A program made the translations under genes and the position numbers. From CAZTPJ01 sp964614515 (lineage in GTDB: Bacteria; Planctomycetota; Phycisphaerae; Phycisphaerales; UBA1924), in assembly GCA_964614515.1 (NCBI GenBank), contig CAZTPJ010000098.1, forward strand, positions 1-11,177: a DNA stretch of 11,177 nucleotides, written 5' to 3'. Position 1 is the stretch's first letter. Every line of letters starts with the position of its first letter. The notes beneath the pieces were generated by a model. That model saw only the letters and a program-made list of their open reading frames with translations. It ran no database searches and had not been told where the DNA came from. Shown here one piece after another: positions 1 through 7,096 of the stretch.

Positions 1-27
1 GGCGATCCGCGCCCCGCCAGCGCCTGG

Positions 28-405
28 AGCCGCCAGACCATCGGCAACAATTGCCCCGCCTGTTCATAGAACCGCCACGCCATCGGCACAAATCGCCTCA
101 ATCCGGCTCATTATCGCCCGCGCGAGAAGGACCGCGGCTCGCGCCATGTCCGAGAACGAGGAGGCTTTTAAGACAATTGCCAACCCTCGGAAAGGAATTG
201 CCAACCCTCGGAGAACAATTGCCAGCCCTCGGAAAGAAATTGGGTCCACTCCGAAGACAATTGCCAACCCTCGGAAAGGAATTGCCAACCCTCGGAGAAC
301 AATTGCCAGCCCTCCGAAAGGAATTGCCAACCCTCCGAGAGCAATTGCCAGCCCTCGAAGAACAATTGCCAACCCTCGGAGAGCAATCGCCAGCCCTGCA
401 CGAGC
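28..405. repeat. 21-bp tandem repeat array (11 good units plus decayed upstream units)
   Basis: Eleven head-to-tail 21-bp units run from 175 to 405. The consensus is AATTGCCAACCCTCGGARAR followed by one variable base. Unit 4 (238-258) is the most divergent. Upstream, the same 21-bp register continues in decayed form, with RAYCGCC or AATTGCC at about 28, 49, 70 and 91 and TATCGCC near 112, so the array once spanned at least 18 units. Because 21 is divisible by three and the unit lacks stops in most frames, several frames are open on both strands. They read as heptads such as QLPTLGE or TIANPRR on plus and SEGWQLF or GLAIVLR on minus. I cannot decide whether any is translated. The minus frame at 168-428 has an ATG just outside the array and a TAA directly at its other end, but no ribosome site. 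The remainder of 1-550 shows no recognisable gene. Confidence 0.9.
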
Positions 406-550
406 ACAAGGCTGCGCTTCGGGAGCATGCGCGGGGGCTGCGGGCGTCATTGTTGCGCCCGGGGAGGCTCCGGCCACGACGTTGGCGTGGTTGGCGGGCC
501 TTCGGGCGGGCCGTGTGGCATCGACGCGGTGGGGGCAATACGCTCACGCC

Positions 551-1057
551 ATGAAAGCGATCATCTTTGCCGTGCTTGCGGCGGTGTGCTGGGGGGTGGG
601 GGAGTTGTGTACGCGGTCGGTGCTGCATGGGCGGCAGGTGGGGCCGATGGGTGTGCTGCTGGTGCGCATCGCCATCGCGGTGGTGCCGGCGGCGATCGTG
701 TTTTATCTCGCGGCCGTGAAGTGGCAGACCGAACCGCTGGCGATCTGGCGCGCGGATGGATCGACGATGGTCAAGTTGCTGCTGGGTTCGGGCCTCTTGG
801 CGGGGTTTGGGGGCGTGCTGTTTTTTTACCTCGCGCTGAGTGCGGGGGAGATCGGCGTGGTCAAGCCGATCGCGTTCACGGTGGCGCCCGCGCTGGCCGT
901 GGTGCTGGGATGGGTGGTCCTTGGCGAGATGATGTCGGTGCGGAAGGCGGCGGGCGTGGTCTGTGTGGTGGTGGGGATCGTGCTGCTGTGCCTCAGTCCG
1001 CAGGCCTCGAGCGTCAAGCGGGCCGAGGATACGGCCTCGGCCACGGCCGTCCCGTAA
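551..1057 (+). CDS. Single-domain EamA/DMT-family membrane transporter
   Basis: This 168-residue inner-membrane protein has about five predicted helices (near residues 3-20, 34-56, 74-97, 104-124 and 130-149). The last half carries the typical EamA signature, LSAGEIGVVKPIAF followed by a hydrophobic run, LGE and a final helix ending in VGIVLL. Most EamA proteins have two such domains in about 300 residues. This one has a single domain, so it would be expected to act as a dimer. Family members export or import metabolites, and the substrate cannot be predicted. I chose ATG 551 because it gives a short MKA n-region before helix 1. The same frame is open to the left edge of the window, so an N-terminal extension through the 21-bp repeats is formally possible but looks like a low-complexity artefact. 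A weak purine stretch, GGTGGGGG, lies 14 bases upstream. The C-terminal 20 residues are hydrophilic. Confidence 0.85.
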   Translation: MKAIIFAVLAAVCWGVGELCTRSVLHGRQVGPMGVLLVRIAIAVVPAAIVFYLAAVKWQTEPLAIWRADGSTMVKLLLGSGLLAGFGGVLFFYLALSAGEIGVVKPIAFTVAPALAVVLGWVVLGEMMSVRKAAGVVCVVVGIVLLCLSPQASSVKRAEDTASATAVP

Positions 1058-1100
1058 CCATCGGCCCTGGGGCGTGTGCAGCGGGGGTTGGCGCGGGCTG

Positions 1101-1106
1101 TATAAT
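1101..1106 (+). promoter_or_regulatory. Candidate -10 box of the efflux operon promoter
   Basis: A perfect TATAAT stands in otherwise GC-rich sequence, in the 135-bp gap between the EamA stop and the adaptor start. Transcription would begin near 1112-1114 and leave a leader of about 80 bases. No good -35 hexamer is visible 16-18 bases upstream (the region reads gtgtgcagcgg), so either an activator helps or the match is fortuitous. Confidence 0.45.
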
Positions 1107-1180
1107 GGCCTTTGCGGAAAGCGGGATGGCGGGTTTCCCAACGACGGGAGCGATGGCCGTGCGTGTCATCGGCTGCGGAC

Positions 1181-1186
1181 AGGAGG
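1181..1186 (+). promoter_or_regulatory. Ribosome binding site that sets the adaptor start
   Basis: A full AGGAGG lies six bases before GTG 1193. This decides for GTG 1193 over the in-frame ATG at 1112. The earlier ATG would add 27 arginine-rich residues and sits almost on the predicted transcription start. Confidence 0.75.
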
Positions 1187-1192
1187 CTTCGC

Positions 1193-2530
1193 GTGTGGAA
1201 GTGGCTGATTGGTGTCGCGGTGACGCTTGTGGTGCTGGTGGGAGGTGGCGCGGCGGCGTTTGTGTTCGGCGGGGGTCTTGATGCCGTGCAGTCGCGGATC
1301 GCGGCGGGACCGAAGCCGCTGGAAGTTCGCCTGGAGTCGGTGTCGGCGGGGGATCTGGTGCGGACGATCAGTGCGCCCGGTTCGATCGAGCCGCGCACGG
1401 TGGTGAAGATCAGCGCGCAGGTGAGTTCGCGGATCACGGCCCTGCCGTTTCAAGAGGGCGCGGAGGTTCGCGCGGGGGATGTGGTGGTGCGGCTGGATGA
1501 TGTGGAGTTGCGGGCGCGGCTGGATGCCGCGCACTCGCGTTTGAAGGCCGAGCGCGCCCGGCTCGAGGGCACGCGGGCGTCGATGGAATTGGCGCGCATC
1601 GAACTCGGGCGGCAGCGCGAGTTGTTCTCGACGCGCGACATTCCCAAGTCGGCCCTGGATGCGGCCGAGGCGACGTATCAGCAGACCGCCGCCTCGCTGG
1701 CCGCGGCCGAGGCGAGCATCGAGGCCGCGCAGGCCGAGATCGCCGAACGCGAAAAGGACCTGGCCAACGCGGTGATCGCCTCACCCATCGACGGCGTCAT
1801 CACGAAACTCGACATGAAAGTGGGCGAACAGGTCCTGGGCACGTTCAACAACGTCGGCTCGCTCATCATGGAAATTTCGGACCTGGGCGAGATGCTGCTC
1901 AAGGCCCGCGTGGATGAATCGAACATCGGCCCCGTCAAGCCCGGGCAGCGCGCGACGATCTCCATCAACGCCTATTCCAAGCGCGAGTTCACCGGCACGC
2001 TCGAACGCATCAAACTCGATCGACAACTCGACCGCGATGGAACGGGCTTCTATGAATGTCACATCGTCCTGGACCTTGAACCCGGCGAGCGGCTGTACAC
2101 GGGTCTGACGGCCAACACCGAGATCGAAGTTGAACGCTTCGAGAACGTGGTGAAAGTGCCGAGTCAGGCCGTGGTCGATCGGCGCACGGAAGAGTTGCCC
2201 GCGGAGATCCGCACGGGCAACGCGCTGGTGGATCAGGACAAGGCGTTCACGCGGGTGGTGTATCGCGTCATCAACGGCAAGACGGTCGCGACGCCGGTGC
2301 AGATCGGCGCGAGCGACCTGACGCACACGACCATCACGGGCGGGCTGGCCACGGGGGATGTGGTGCTCACCGGGCCGTACAAGTTCCTCGTGACGATGAA
2401 GCACGATCAGGCGGTGGTGGACATGAACGCGCCCAAGGCGACGGCGGGCGAAGCCGCGGGAGAATCCGCCGCGGACGAGGATGCGAGCGAGCCTCCAGCG
2501 CCGGCCGCGGGTGAGGATGGTGGGATGTGA
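1193..2530 (+). CDS. HlyD/MacA-family periplasmic adaptor (membrane fusion protein) of an ABC efflux pump
   Basis: This 445-residue adaptor would link an inner-membrane ABC transporter to a TolC-type outer-membrane channel. The domains read in the usual order. A single N-terminal membrane anchor (residues 4-26) comes first. The first half of a lipoyl/barrel-sandwich domain follows (about 70-103, with VVKISAQVSSRI and GAEVRAGDVVVRLDD). An alanine- and glutamate-rich alpha-helical hairpin (about 105-192) comes next, then the second lipoyl half beginning IASPIDGVITKLD (194-215) and a beta-barrel from about 232. The membrane-proximal domain carries the VVKVPSQAVV motif. The last 30 residues are an acidic, proline/alanine-rich tail. 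The GTG start is supported by the AGGAGG six bases upstream. The stop overlaps the ATPase start (GTGA), indicating translational coupling. The closest characterised relatives by architecture are MacA-type adaptors; the substrate is unknown. Confidence 0.92.
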   Translation: MWKWLIGVAVTLVVLVGGGAAAFVFGGGLDAVQSRIAAGPKPLEVRLESVSAGDLVRTISAPGSIEPRTVVKISAQVSSRITALPFQEGAEVRAGDVVVRLDDVELRARLDAAHSRLKAERARLEGTRASMELARIELGRQRELFSTRDIPKSALDAAEATYQQTAASLAAAEASIEAAQAEIAEREKDLANAVIASPIDGVITKLDMKVGEQVLGTFNNVGSLIMEISDLGEMLLKARVDESNIGPVKPGQRATISINAYSKREFTGTLERIKLDRQLDRDGTGFYECHIVLDLEPGERLYTGLTANTEIEVERFENVVKVPSQAVVDRRTEELPAEIRTGNALVDQDKAFTRVVYRVINGKTVATPVQIGASDLTHTTITGGLATGDVVLTGPYKFLVTMKHDQAVVDMNAPKATAGEAAGESAADEDASEPPAPAAGEDGGM

Positions 2531-3351
2531 AACCCTCGCACCCGTGCATCGAGATTCGCAAACTCGAGAAGGTGTACAAGGTCGGCGTGGAGCGAGTGCA
2601 TGCGCTTCGGGGCGTGGACCTGGTGATTCAGCGCAACGAGTTTGTGGCGATCATGGGGGCCTCGGGATCGGGCAAGAGCACGCTGATGAACATTCTCGGG
2701 TGTCTGGATCGCCCGACGCGGGGGACGTACCTGCTCAACGGGAAGCCGACGCAGAAGATGAGGGCCGCTGCGCTGGCGCGGGCTCGCAATGAAGAGATCG
2801 GATTCGTGTTTCAATCGTTCGAGTTGCTGCCGCGTGCGTCGGCGCTGCGGAATGTGATGCTGCCGCTGGTGTATTCGCGCCGGCACTGGTGGGGAACCAA
2901 GCGCCGGGCGCGGCGGGCGCTGGAGCGCGTGGGGCTTGGGGATCGGGTCAAGCACCGGCCGAATCAACTCTCGGGCGGTCAGCGGCAGCGCGTGGCCATC
3001 GCGCGGGCGCTGGTGAATGAGCCGAGCATCCTGCTGGCGGATGAACCCACGGGCAACCTGGATTCCGCGACGACGACCGAGATCATCGCGCTCTTCCGCC
3101 AGTTGCACACCGAGGGGCAGACGATCATCATCGTCACGCATGAAGAGGAAGTCGCCGGGCACGCCCAGCGGATCATCCGCCTGCGCGATGGGCAGATCAT
3201 GTCCGACCACCCGACGAAGGCGGACCCGATTCATCAGCGCTACATCGCGTCAGCGCTGGACCACGCGCGGGCGGCGGCGAGCGAGGTCGAGCCTGGCGAT
3301 TCGGATGTGGTCACGCGCCGGGCCGCGTTGGAAGGAGCGCCGGTGGCATGA
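2527..3351 (+). CDS. MacB/LolD-type ABC transporter ATP-binding protein
   Basis: This 274-residue cytoplasmic ATPase would power the permease encoded next. All nucleotide-binding motifs are intact: Walker A GASGSGKST at 44-52, Q-loop Gln96 in VFQSF, signature LSGGQ at 148-152, Walker B ILLADEP at 168-174, D-loop NLDS at 177-180 and switch His205. The sequence after the Walker A, NILGCLDRPTRGTY, is typical of the MacB/LolD/FtsE branch. The domain ends near residue 228. About 45 extra residues follow, slightly longer than stand-alone LolD-like subunits. In E. coli MacB the ATPase and permease are one chain; here they are separate genes. The start is GTG 2527, overlapping the adaptor stop by four bases, with GAGG ten bases upstream. 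The stop overlaps the permease start (ATGA). Confidence 0.95.
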   Translation: MKPSHPCIEIRKLEKVYKVGVERVHALRGVDLVIQRNEFVAIMGASGSGKSTLMNILGCLDRPTRGTYLLNGKPTQKMRAAALARARNEEIGFVFQSFELLPRASALRNVMLPLVYSRRHWWGTKRRARRALERVGLGDRVKHRPNQLSGGQRQRVAIARALVNEPSILLADEPTGNLDSATTTEIIALFRQLHTEGQTIIIVTHEEEVAGHAQRIIRLRDGQIMSDHPTKADPIHQRYIASALDHARAAASEVEPGDSDVVTRRAALEGAPVA

Positions 3352-4589
3352 TTCTCGTTCGCTTGACGCTCCAGACCGGCGTGCTGGCCCTCGGACAGAT
3401 CTGGGCGAACAAGGTTCGCGCCATGCTCACGACGCTGGGCATCGTGATCGGCGTGGCGTCGATCACGGCCGTGATCGCGGCGCTGACGGGCCTGCAGAAC
3501 AACATTCTGACCGAGTTCGAGACGTTCGGGGCGCGGAAGATCTACATGCGCGGGGACTTGCCGCGACAGATGTGGGGTTCGGCGAGCTGGGCGTCGGTGC
3601 AGTTGACCGAGGAGGAACTTCGCGCGATCGTGACACACTGCGACTCCGTCGATCAGGTCACGCCGATGATGACGCGCAGTTATGAAGTCCGCGCGGGCGA
3701 TGTCTCACGGCAGGGCGTGAGCGTCACCGGCATCTGGCCGACGTGGCACGAGATCGAGAACCGCTCCGTGCTGCTCGGACGGCCGTTCAATCGCATCGAC
3801 GATGAGCAGCGCCTCCAGGTCTGCCTCATCAATGAAAAGGGGATCGAGGAACTGGGCCTGCCGAAGGATCCGGTGAACGAGTTCGTGCTCATCAAAGGGC
3901 GACGGTTCATGATCGTGGGCGTGGTCGAGACGCTGGACATCGGCGCGATGTTCGGCGGGGGCGAGACGTTCACGGAGATCTTCATCCCGCTCAACACGGC
4001 CCGCAACCTCAATCCCAACGGCTTCATCAACTATGCCATGGGGCAGTTGCGCGATGCCAAGTCTTCGGAAGATGCCAAGGTGGAGATCGGCTTTGTGCTT
4101 CGCAAGATGCGGAACCTTCCGCCCGAACGAGAAGACACCTTCGTCGTGCAGGTCATGCAGCAGTTCATCGATCAGTTCAATCGGATGGCGCGGGTCATCA
4201 CGGCCGGGGCGAGCGGCATCGTCGGCATTTCGCTGCTCGTCGGCGGCATTGGCATCATGAACATCATGCTCGTCTCGGTGAGCGAGCGGACGCGGGAGAT
4301 CGGGCTTCGCAAGGCGATGGGGGCACGGCCGGCCGTGATTCTGATTCAGTTTCTGGTTGAGGCCGTGGTGTTGTGTCTGGTGGGTGCGGCGACGGGCCTG
4401 GCGATCGGTCAGGCGATGGTCGTGCTGATGCAGGTGATGCCTGACTCTCCGCTTGAGAAGGCGAGCATTCCGCCTTGGGCCGTGGTGTTGTCGGTTGGAT
4501 TCTCGGCGGCGACGGGTGTGATCTTTGGGATGTTTCCGGCGATGAAGGCGGCGCGGCTGAATCCGATTGATGCCCTGCGCCATGAATGA
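3348..4589 (+). CDS. MacB/FtsX-type ABC transporter permease
   Basis: This 413-residue inner-membrane subunit has the MacB layout. A first helix lies at about 25-47 (TLGIVIGVASITAVIA). A large periplasmic MacB_PCD-like domain spans about 48-280. Three C-terminal helices at about 285-309, 333-362 and 376-396 form the FtsX domain. Hallmark motifs are GGIGIMNIMLVSVSERTREI, RKAMGA just after it, and a C-terminal AARLNPIDALRHE. The family couples ATP hydrolysis in the cytoplasm to periplasmic movements that drive substrate through the adaptor and TolC channel, rather than moving it through the membrane. It starts at ATG 3348 inside the ATPase stop (ATGA), with AAGGAG ten bases upstream. Its partners are the ATPase before it and the adaptor two genes upstream. 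Confidence 0.95.
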   Translation: MILVRLTLQTGVLALGQIWANKVRAMLTTLGIVIGVASITAVIAALTGLQNNILTEFETFGARKIYMRGDLPRQMWGSASWASVQLTEEELRAIVTHCDSVDQVTPMMTRSYEVRAGDVSRQGVSVTGIWPTWHEIENRSVLLGRPFNRIDDEQRLQVCLINEKGIEELGLPKDPVNEFVLIKGRRFMIVGVVETLDIGAMFGGGETFTEIFIPLNTARNLNPNGFINYAMGQLRDAKSSEDAKVEIGFVLRKMRNLPPEREDTFVVQVMQQFIDQFNRMARVITAGASGIVGISLLVGGIGIMNIMLVSVSERTREIGLRKAMGARPAVILIQFLVEAVVLCLVGAATGLAIGQAMVVLMQVMPDSPLEKASIPPWAVVLSVGFSAATGVIFGMFPAMKAARLNPIDALRHE

Positions 4590-4641
4590 TGCGGCACGTC
4601 CGCTGGGCCAGAGTCTTGAACACGAATGGGGAACCTCTTCC

Positions 4642-6345
4642 ATGCCAAGCCAGGTTGTGCGTGGCGGCTGTCGGGCCGCATCGTTGAACGTCTCGCGAGT
4701 CGCGTCGGTCGCGGGGACCACAGCGCTTGCGGTGATTGGCGGGTGCTCAAGCCCGTTTCACGCGGCGGAGTCTGACCGCGCGCGCTCCCTGCCGCTCGAG
4801 CGATTCCGCGAGGTCCGGACGATCGCGCCCACGCCCGCGCCGCCGCGCACGGTTGATCCGCTCGCCCCACCCCGGCGACCGCAGATGGCCCAGACGATTG
4901 AACTGTCGCTGGAGCAGTGTCGCGCGGCGGCCATGACGAACAATCTCGATCTGAAGGTTGCGCTGATCGCGCCGACGATCGCCAACGAGTCGCTCACCGA
5001 AGCCGAGGCCGCGTTTGAGGCGACCTTCGGCCTCTCGGGAACCTACGCAAAGACCGACGCGCCGACGAGTTCGTCCCTCCAGGATGCGCAGGCCGAGTTT
5101 CAACGCGTTGAGCCATCGGTGCAGATTCCGCTGCGCACCGGCGGCACGGCCAGCATCTCGCTGCCGATCAATCGCACCAAGACCAACAACCCGTTCACCA
5201 CGCTCAACCCGTCGTACACGTCGGACTTGCAATTCTCGCTGAGCCATTCGCTGCTTCGCGGCGCGGGGCGGTTCGCCGCGACCTATGGCATCCTCATCGC
5301 GTCCTACGGCGACCAGATCGCGCAGGCGCAGGCGAAGATCGCGGTGATCAATCAACTCGCGAGCGTGGACCGGGCGTATTGGGCGGTGTATCAGTTGCGC
5401 CGCGAACTTGACGTGCGCCAGCGGCAGTTTGAAGTCGCCCAGGCGCAGTTGGAGACAGCCCAGCGCCGGCTTGATGCCGGGGCGGGGGTGGAGATCGATG
5501 TCGTGCGGGCGGAGGCGGGCGTGGCCAACAGCCTCGACGCGATCATCCAGACCGAGAACGCGCTGTTCGCGCAGCAGCGACAACTCAAACGCATCATCAA
5601 CATGCCCGACCTGGATGTCGATTCGCCCGCGATGATCGTTCCGATCACCGACCCTGATCCGATGGAGTACGTACTCGACTCGGCCGCGCTGGTGGGCGTT
5701 GCGCTGGCCGAGCGCATGGAACTGCTGGAACTCGAACTTCGTCTGGCGATGGACGCCGCGGGCATTCGATATCAGGAAAATCAGGCGCTGCCGACGTTGG
5801 ACTTGAACGCGAGTTACGTTCTCAACGGCCTGGGCGGCTCGCTCAATGACAGCCTGGAAGTGATGGCTGAGAATGACTTTGAGGACTGGAGCATTGGCTT
5901 TCGCGGGAGTCTGCCGCTGGGCAACGAAGCGGCGAAGTCGCGCATCCGCAGCGCGGTGCTGTCGCGCATGCAGCGACTGGCGACGAAGCAGAGCCGTGAA
6001 CAGACCGTGCGACAGGAGGTCTTTGACGCGGTGGATTCGATGAAGGCCGGGTGGCAGCGGATCCTGGCGGCGCGGCAGTCGGTGATTCTCAACGGGCGTG
6101 CGCTGGAGGCGGAGCAGCGGCAGTTTGCGCAGGGCGTGAACACGAGCAATGATGTGCTGGATGCGAGCGCGCGCCTGGCCGATGCGCAGTCGGCGGAGAT
6201 CCGCGCGATCGTGGATTATCAGAATGCGCAGATGAACCTGGCCGTGGCGACGGGGATGGTGACGGGCGCAGCGCGTGTGCGCTGGGCGCCCGCGGAGTCG
6301 CCTGAACTTGAGGGGCCGTTCTTTGCGCCGCGGGCGGAGCGGTGA
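4642..6345 (+). CDS. TolC-family outer-membrane efflux lipoprotein
   Basis: With the start at ATG 4642 the product has 567 residues and a lipoprotein-like signal ending ALAVIGGC, which would make Cys35 the lipidated residue. A proline-rich linker (about 45-85) follows, then two outer-membrane efflux repeats. The first starts near IELSLEQCRAAA (87 on) with long helices around 225-320. The second runs through about 370-545. This is the trimeric channel expected for the adaptor and ABC permease upstream, so the operon encodes a whole tripartite pump. It is longer than typical TolC proteins (about 430-490 residues), mainly because of the N-terminal linker. GGGGAA eight bases before ATG 4642 supports this start. 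An alternative ATG at 4582 would overlap the permease stop but give an overlong signal region and has no ribosome site. Confidence 0.9.
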   Translation: MPSQVVRGGCRAASLNVSRVASVAGTTALAVIGGCSSPFHAAESDRARSLPLERFREVRTIAPTPAPPRTVDPLAPPRRPQMAQTIELSLEQCRAAAMTNNLDLKVALIAPTIANESLTEAEAAFEATFGLSGTYAKTDAPTSSSLQDAQAEFQRVEPSVQIPLRTGGTASISLPINRTKTNNPFTTLNPSYTSDLQFSLSHSLLRGAGRFAATYGILIASYGDQIAQAQAKIAVINQLASVDRAYWAVYQLRRELDVRQRQFEVAQAQLETAQRRLDAGAGVEIDVVRAEAGVANSLDAIIQTENALFAQQRQLKRIINMPDLDVDSPAMIVPITDPDPMEYVLDSAALVGVALAERMELLELELRLAMDAAGIRYQENQALPTLDLNASYVLNGLGGSLNDSLEVMAENDFEDWSIGFRGSLPLGNEAAKSRIRSAVLSRMQRLATKQSREQTVRQEVFDAVDSMKAGWQRILAARQSVILNGRALEAEQRQFAQGVNTSNDVLDASARLADAQSAEIRAIVDYQNAQMNLAVATGMVTGAARVRWAPAESPELEGPFFAPRAER

Positions 6346-6381
6346 GTCGCGCCGCGTCGGGCCGGTTGGCCATGCCCACTC

Positions 6382-6585
6382 CCGTGCCACTGAAGTCGCG
6401 CGTCGGGGGCGTTCGTGGTCGTTATGTATCCGTGCGACTTCAGTGCGTTGGACGTTCGAACTCTCGACGGCCCTCGCTTCGTCAGTGACCGAAGGTCGAA
6501 GCACTGAAGTCCCGGCGATGGTTTGATGGAGGGTTGCCGCGAGAGCCGTCGATCGTTGCACTTCCGCGGGACTTCAGTGGCACGG
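6382..6585. repeat. 204-bp MITE-like element, copy 1 (complete)
   Basis: The element is bounded by perfect 16-bp terminal inverted repeats, CCGTGCCACTGAAGTC at 6382-6397 and its complement at 6570-6585. Inside are two hairpins from the same core: CACTGAAGTCGC (6388-6399) with GCGACTTCAGTG (6434-6445), and CACTGAAGTCCCG (6502-6514) with CGGGACTTCAGTG (6567-6579). The core therefore occurs four times in alternating orientation. A long minus-strand open frame crosses it, but differences between copies change amino acids freely, so I treat it as non-coding. Confidence 0.9.
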
Positions 6586-6596
6586 TCAACAGGTCT

Positions 6597-6784
6597 CCGT
6601 GCCACTGAAGTCGCACGTCCGGGGCGTTCGTGGTCGTTGTGTATCCGAGCGACTTCAGTGCGTTGGTCGTTCGGATCATCGACTGCCCTCGCCTCGCAGT
6701 TGACTCAAGGTCAAAGCACTGAAGTCCCAGCGATGGTTTGATGGAGGGTTGCCGCGAGAGCCGTCGATCGTTGCACTTCCGCGG
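6597..6784. repeat. 204-bp MITE-like element, copy 2 (cut by the scaffold gap)
   Basis: The second tandem copy starts 11 bp after copy 1 and is highly similar to it. Its left terminal repeat is intact, and it has the first hairpin (6603-6614 with 6649-6660) and the left arm of the second (6717-6728). The sequence breaks into N just where the right arm should begin. Differences from copy 1 lie mainly between the hairpin arms. Confidence 0.88.
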
Positions 6785-6884
6785 NNNNNNNNNNNNNNNN
6801 NNNNNNNNNNNNNNNNNNNNNNNNNNNNNNNNNNNNNNNNNNNNNNNNNNNNNNNNNNNNNNNNNNNNNNNNNNNNNNNNNNNN
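6785..6884. other. Scaffold gap of exactly 100 N
   Basis: A run of exactly 100 N is the usual placeholder for a gap of unknown size. Both edges lie inside copies of the 204-bp repeat, so the gap probably reflects collapsed repeats and the true copy number is unknown. Confidence 0.97.
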
Positions 6885-7073
6885 CGCACGTCCGGGGCGT
6901 TCGTGGTCGTTGTGTATCCGTGCGACTTCAGTGCGTTGGTCGTTCGGATCATCGACTGCCCTCGCTTCGTCAGTGACCCAAGGTCGAAGCACTGAAGTCC
7001 CGGCGATGGTTTGATGGAGGGTCGGGGTGAGAGCGGATGACGATTGCACTTCCGCGGGACTTCAGTGGCACGG
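6885..7073. repeat. 204-bp MITE-like element, last copy (left end in the gap)
   Basis: This copy lacks its first 15 bases because of the gap. It keeps the right arm of hairpin 1 (6922-6933), both arms of hairpin 2 (6990-7002 and 7055-7067) and the right terminal repeat ending GGCACGG at 7073. It is closest to copy 2 on its left side and to copy 1 around 6965-7010, then diverges from both at about 7023-7045. The right end lies only 23 bases before the ispG start. Confidence 0.88.
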
Positions 7074-7080
7074 CCGTGCC
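7067..7080. repeat. 14-bp perfect palindrome at the repeat edge
   Basis: GGCACGGCCGTGCC joins the last seven bases of the final repeat copy to CCGTGCC, which equals the first seven bases of another copy. It is either the stub of a lost further unit or a dyad that could bind a protein. It ends four bases before the candidate ispG -10 box. Confidence 0.7.
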
Positions 7081-7084
7081 TTCC

Positions 7085-7090
7085 TATGAT
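7085..7090 (+). promoter_or_regulatory. Candidate -10 box of a leaderless ispG promoter
   Basis: TATGAT differs from TATAAT at one position and ends six bases before ATG 7097, so transcription would begin at or beside the start codon. There is no ribosome binding site before ATG 7097, which fits a leaderless message. A -35 match is weak: TTCAGT at 7061-7066, in the terminal repeat, with an 18-bp spacer. Confidence 0.35.
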
Positions 7091-7096
7091 CTGCCG

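Noticed and set aside
1..69. Possible C-terminal tail of an upstream gene ending in TAG at 67-69
   Set aside because: Only 22 codons, overlapping the decayed 21-bp repeats, with no recognisable family signal.
175..405. CRISPR array
   Set aside because: Units are contiguous 21-bp tandem repeats without unique spacers, and no cas genes are present.
4747..6561. 604-codon antisense open frame opposite the TolC-like gene
   Set aside because: It is the mirror of a well-supported coding sequence with high third-position GC, and its arginine/histidine-rich translation has no domain features.
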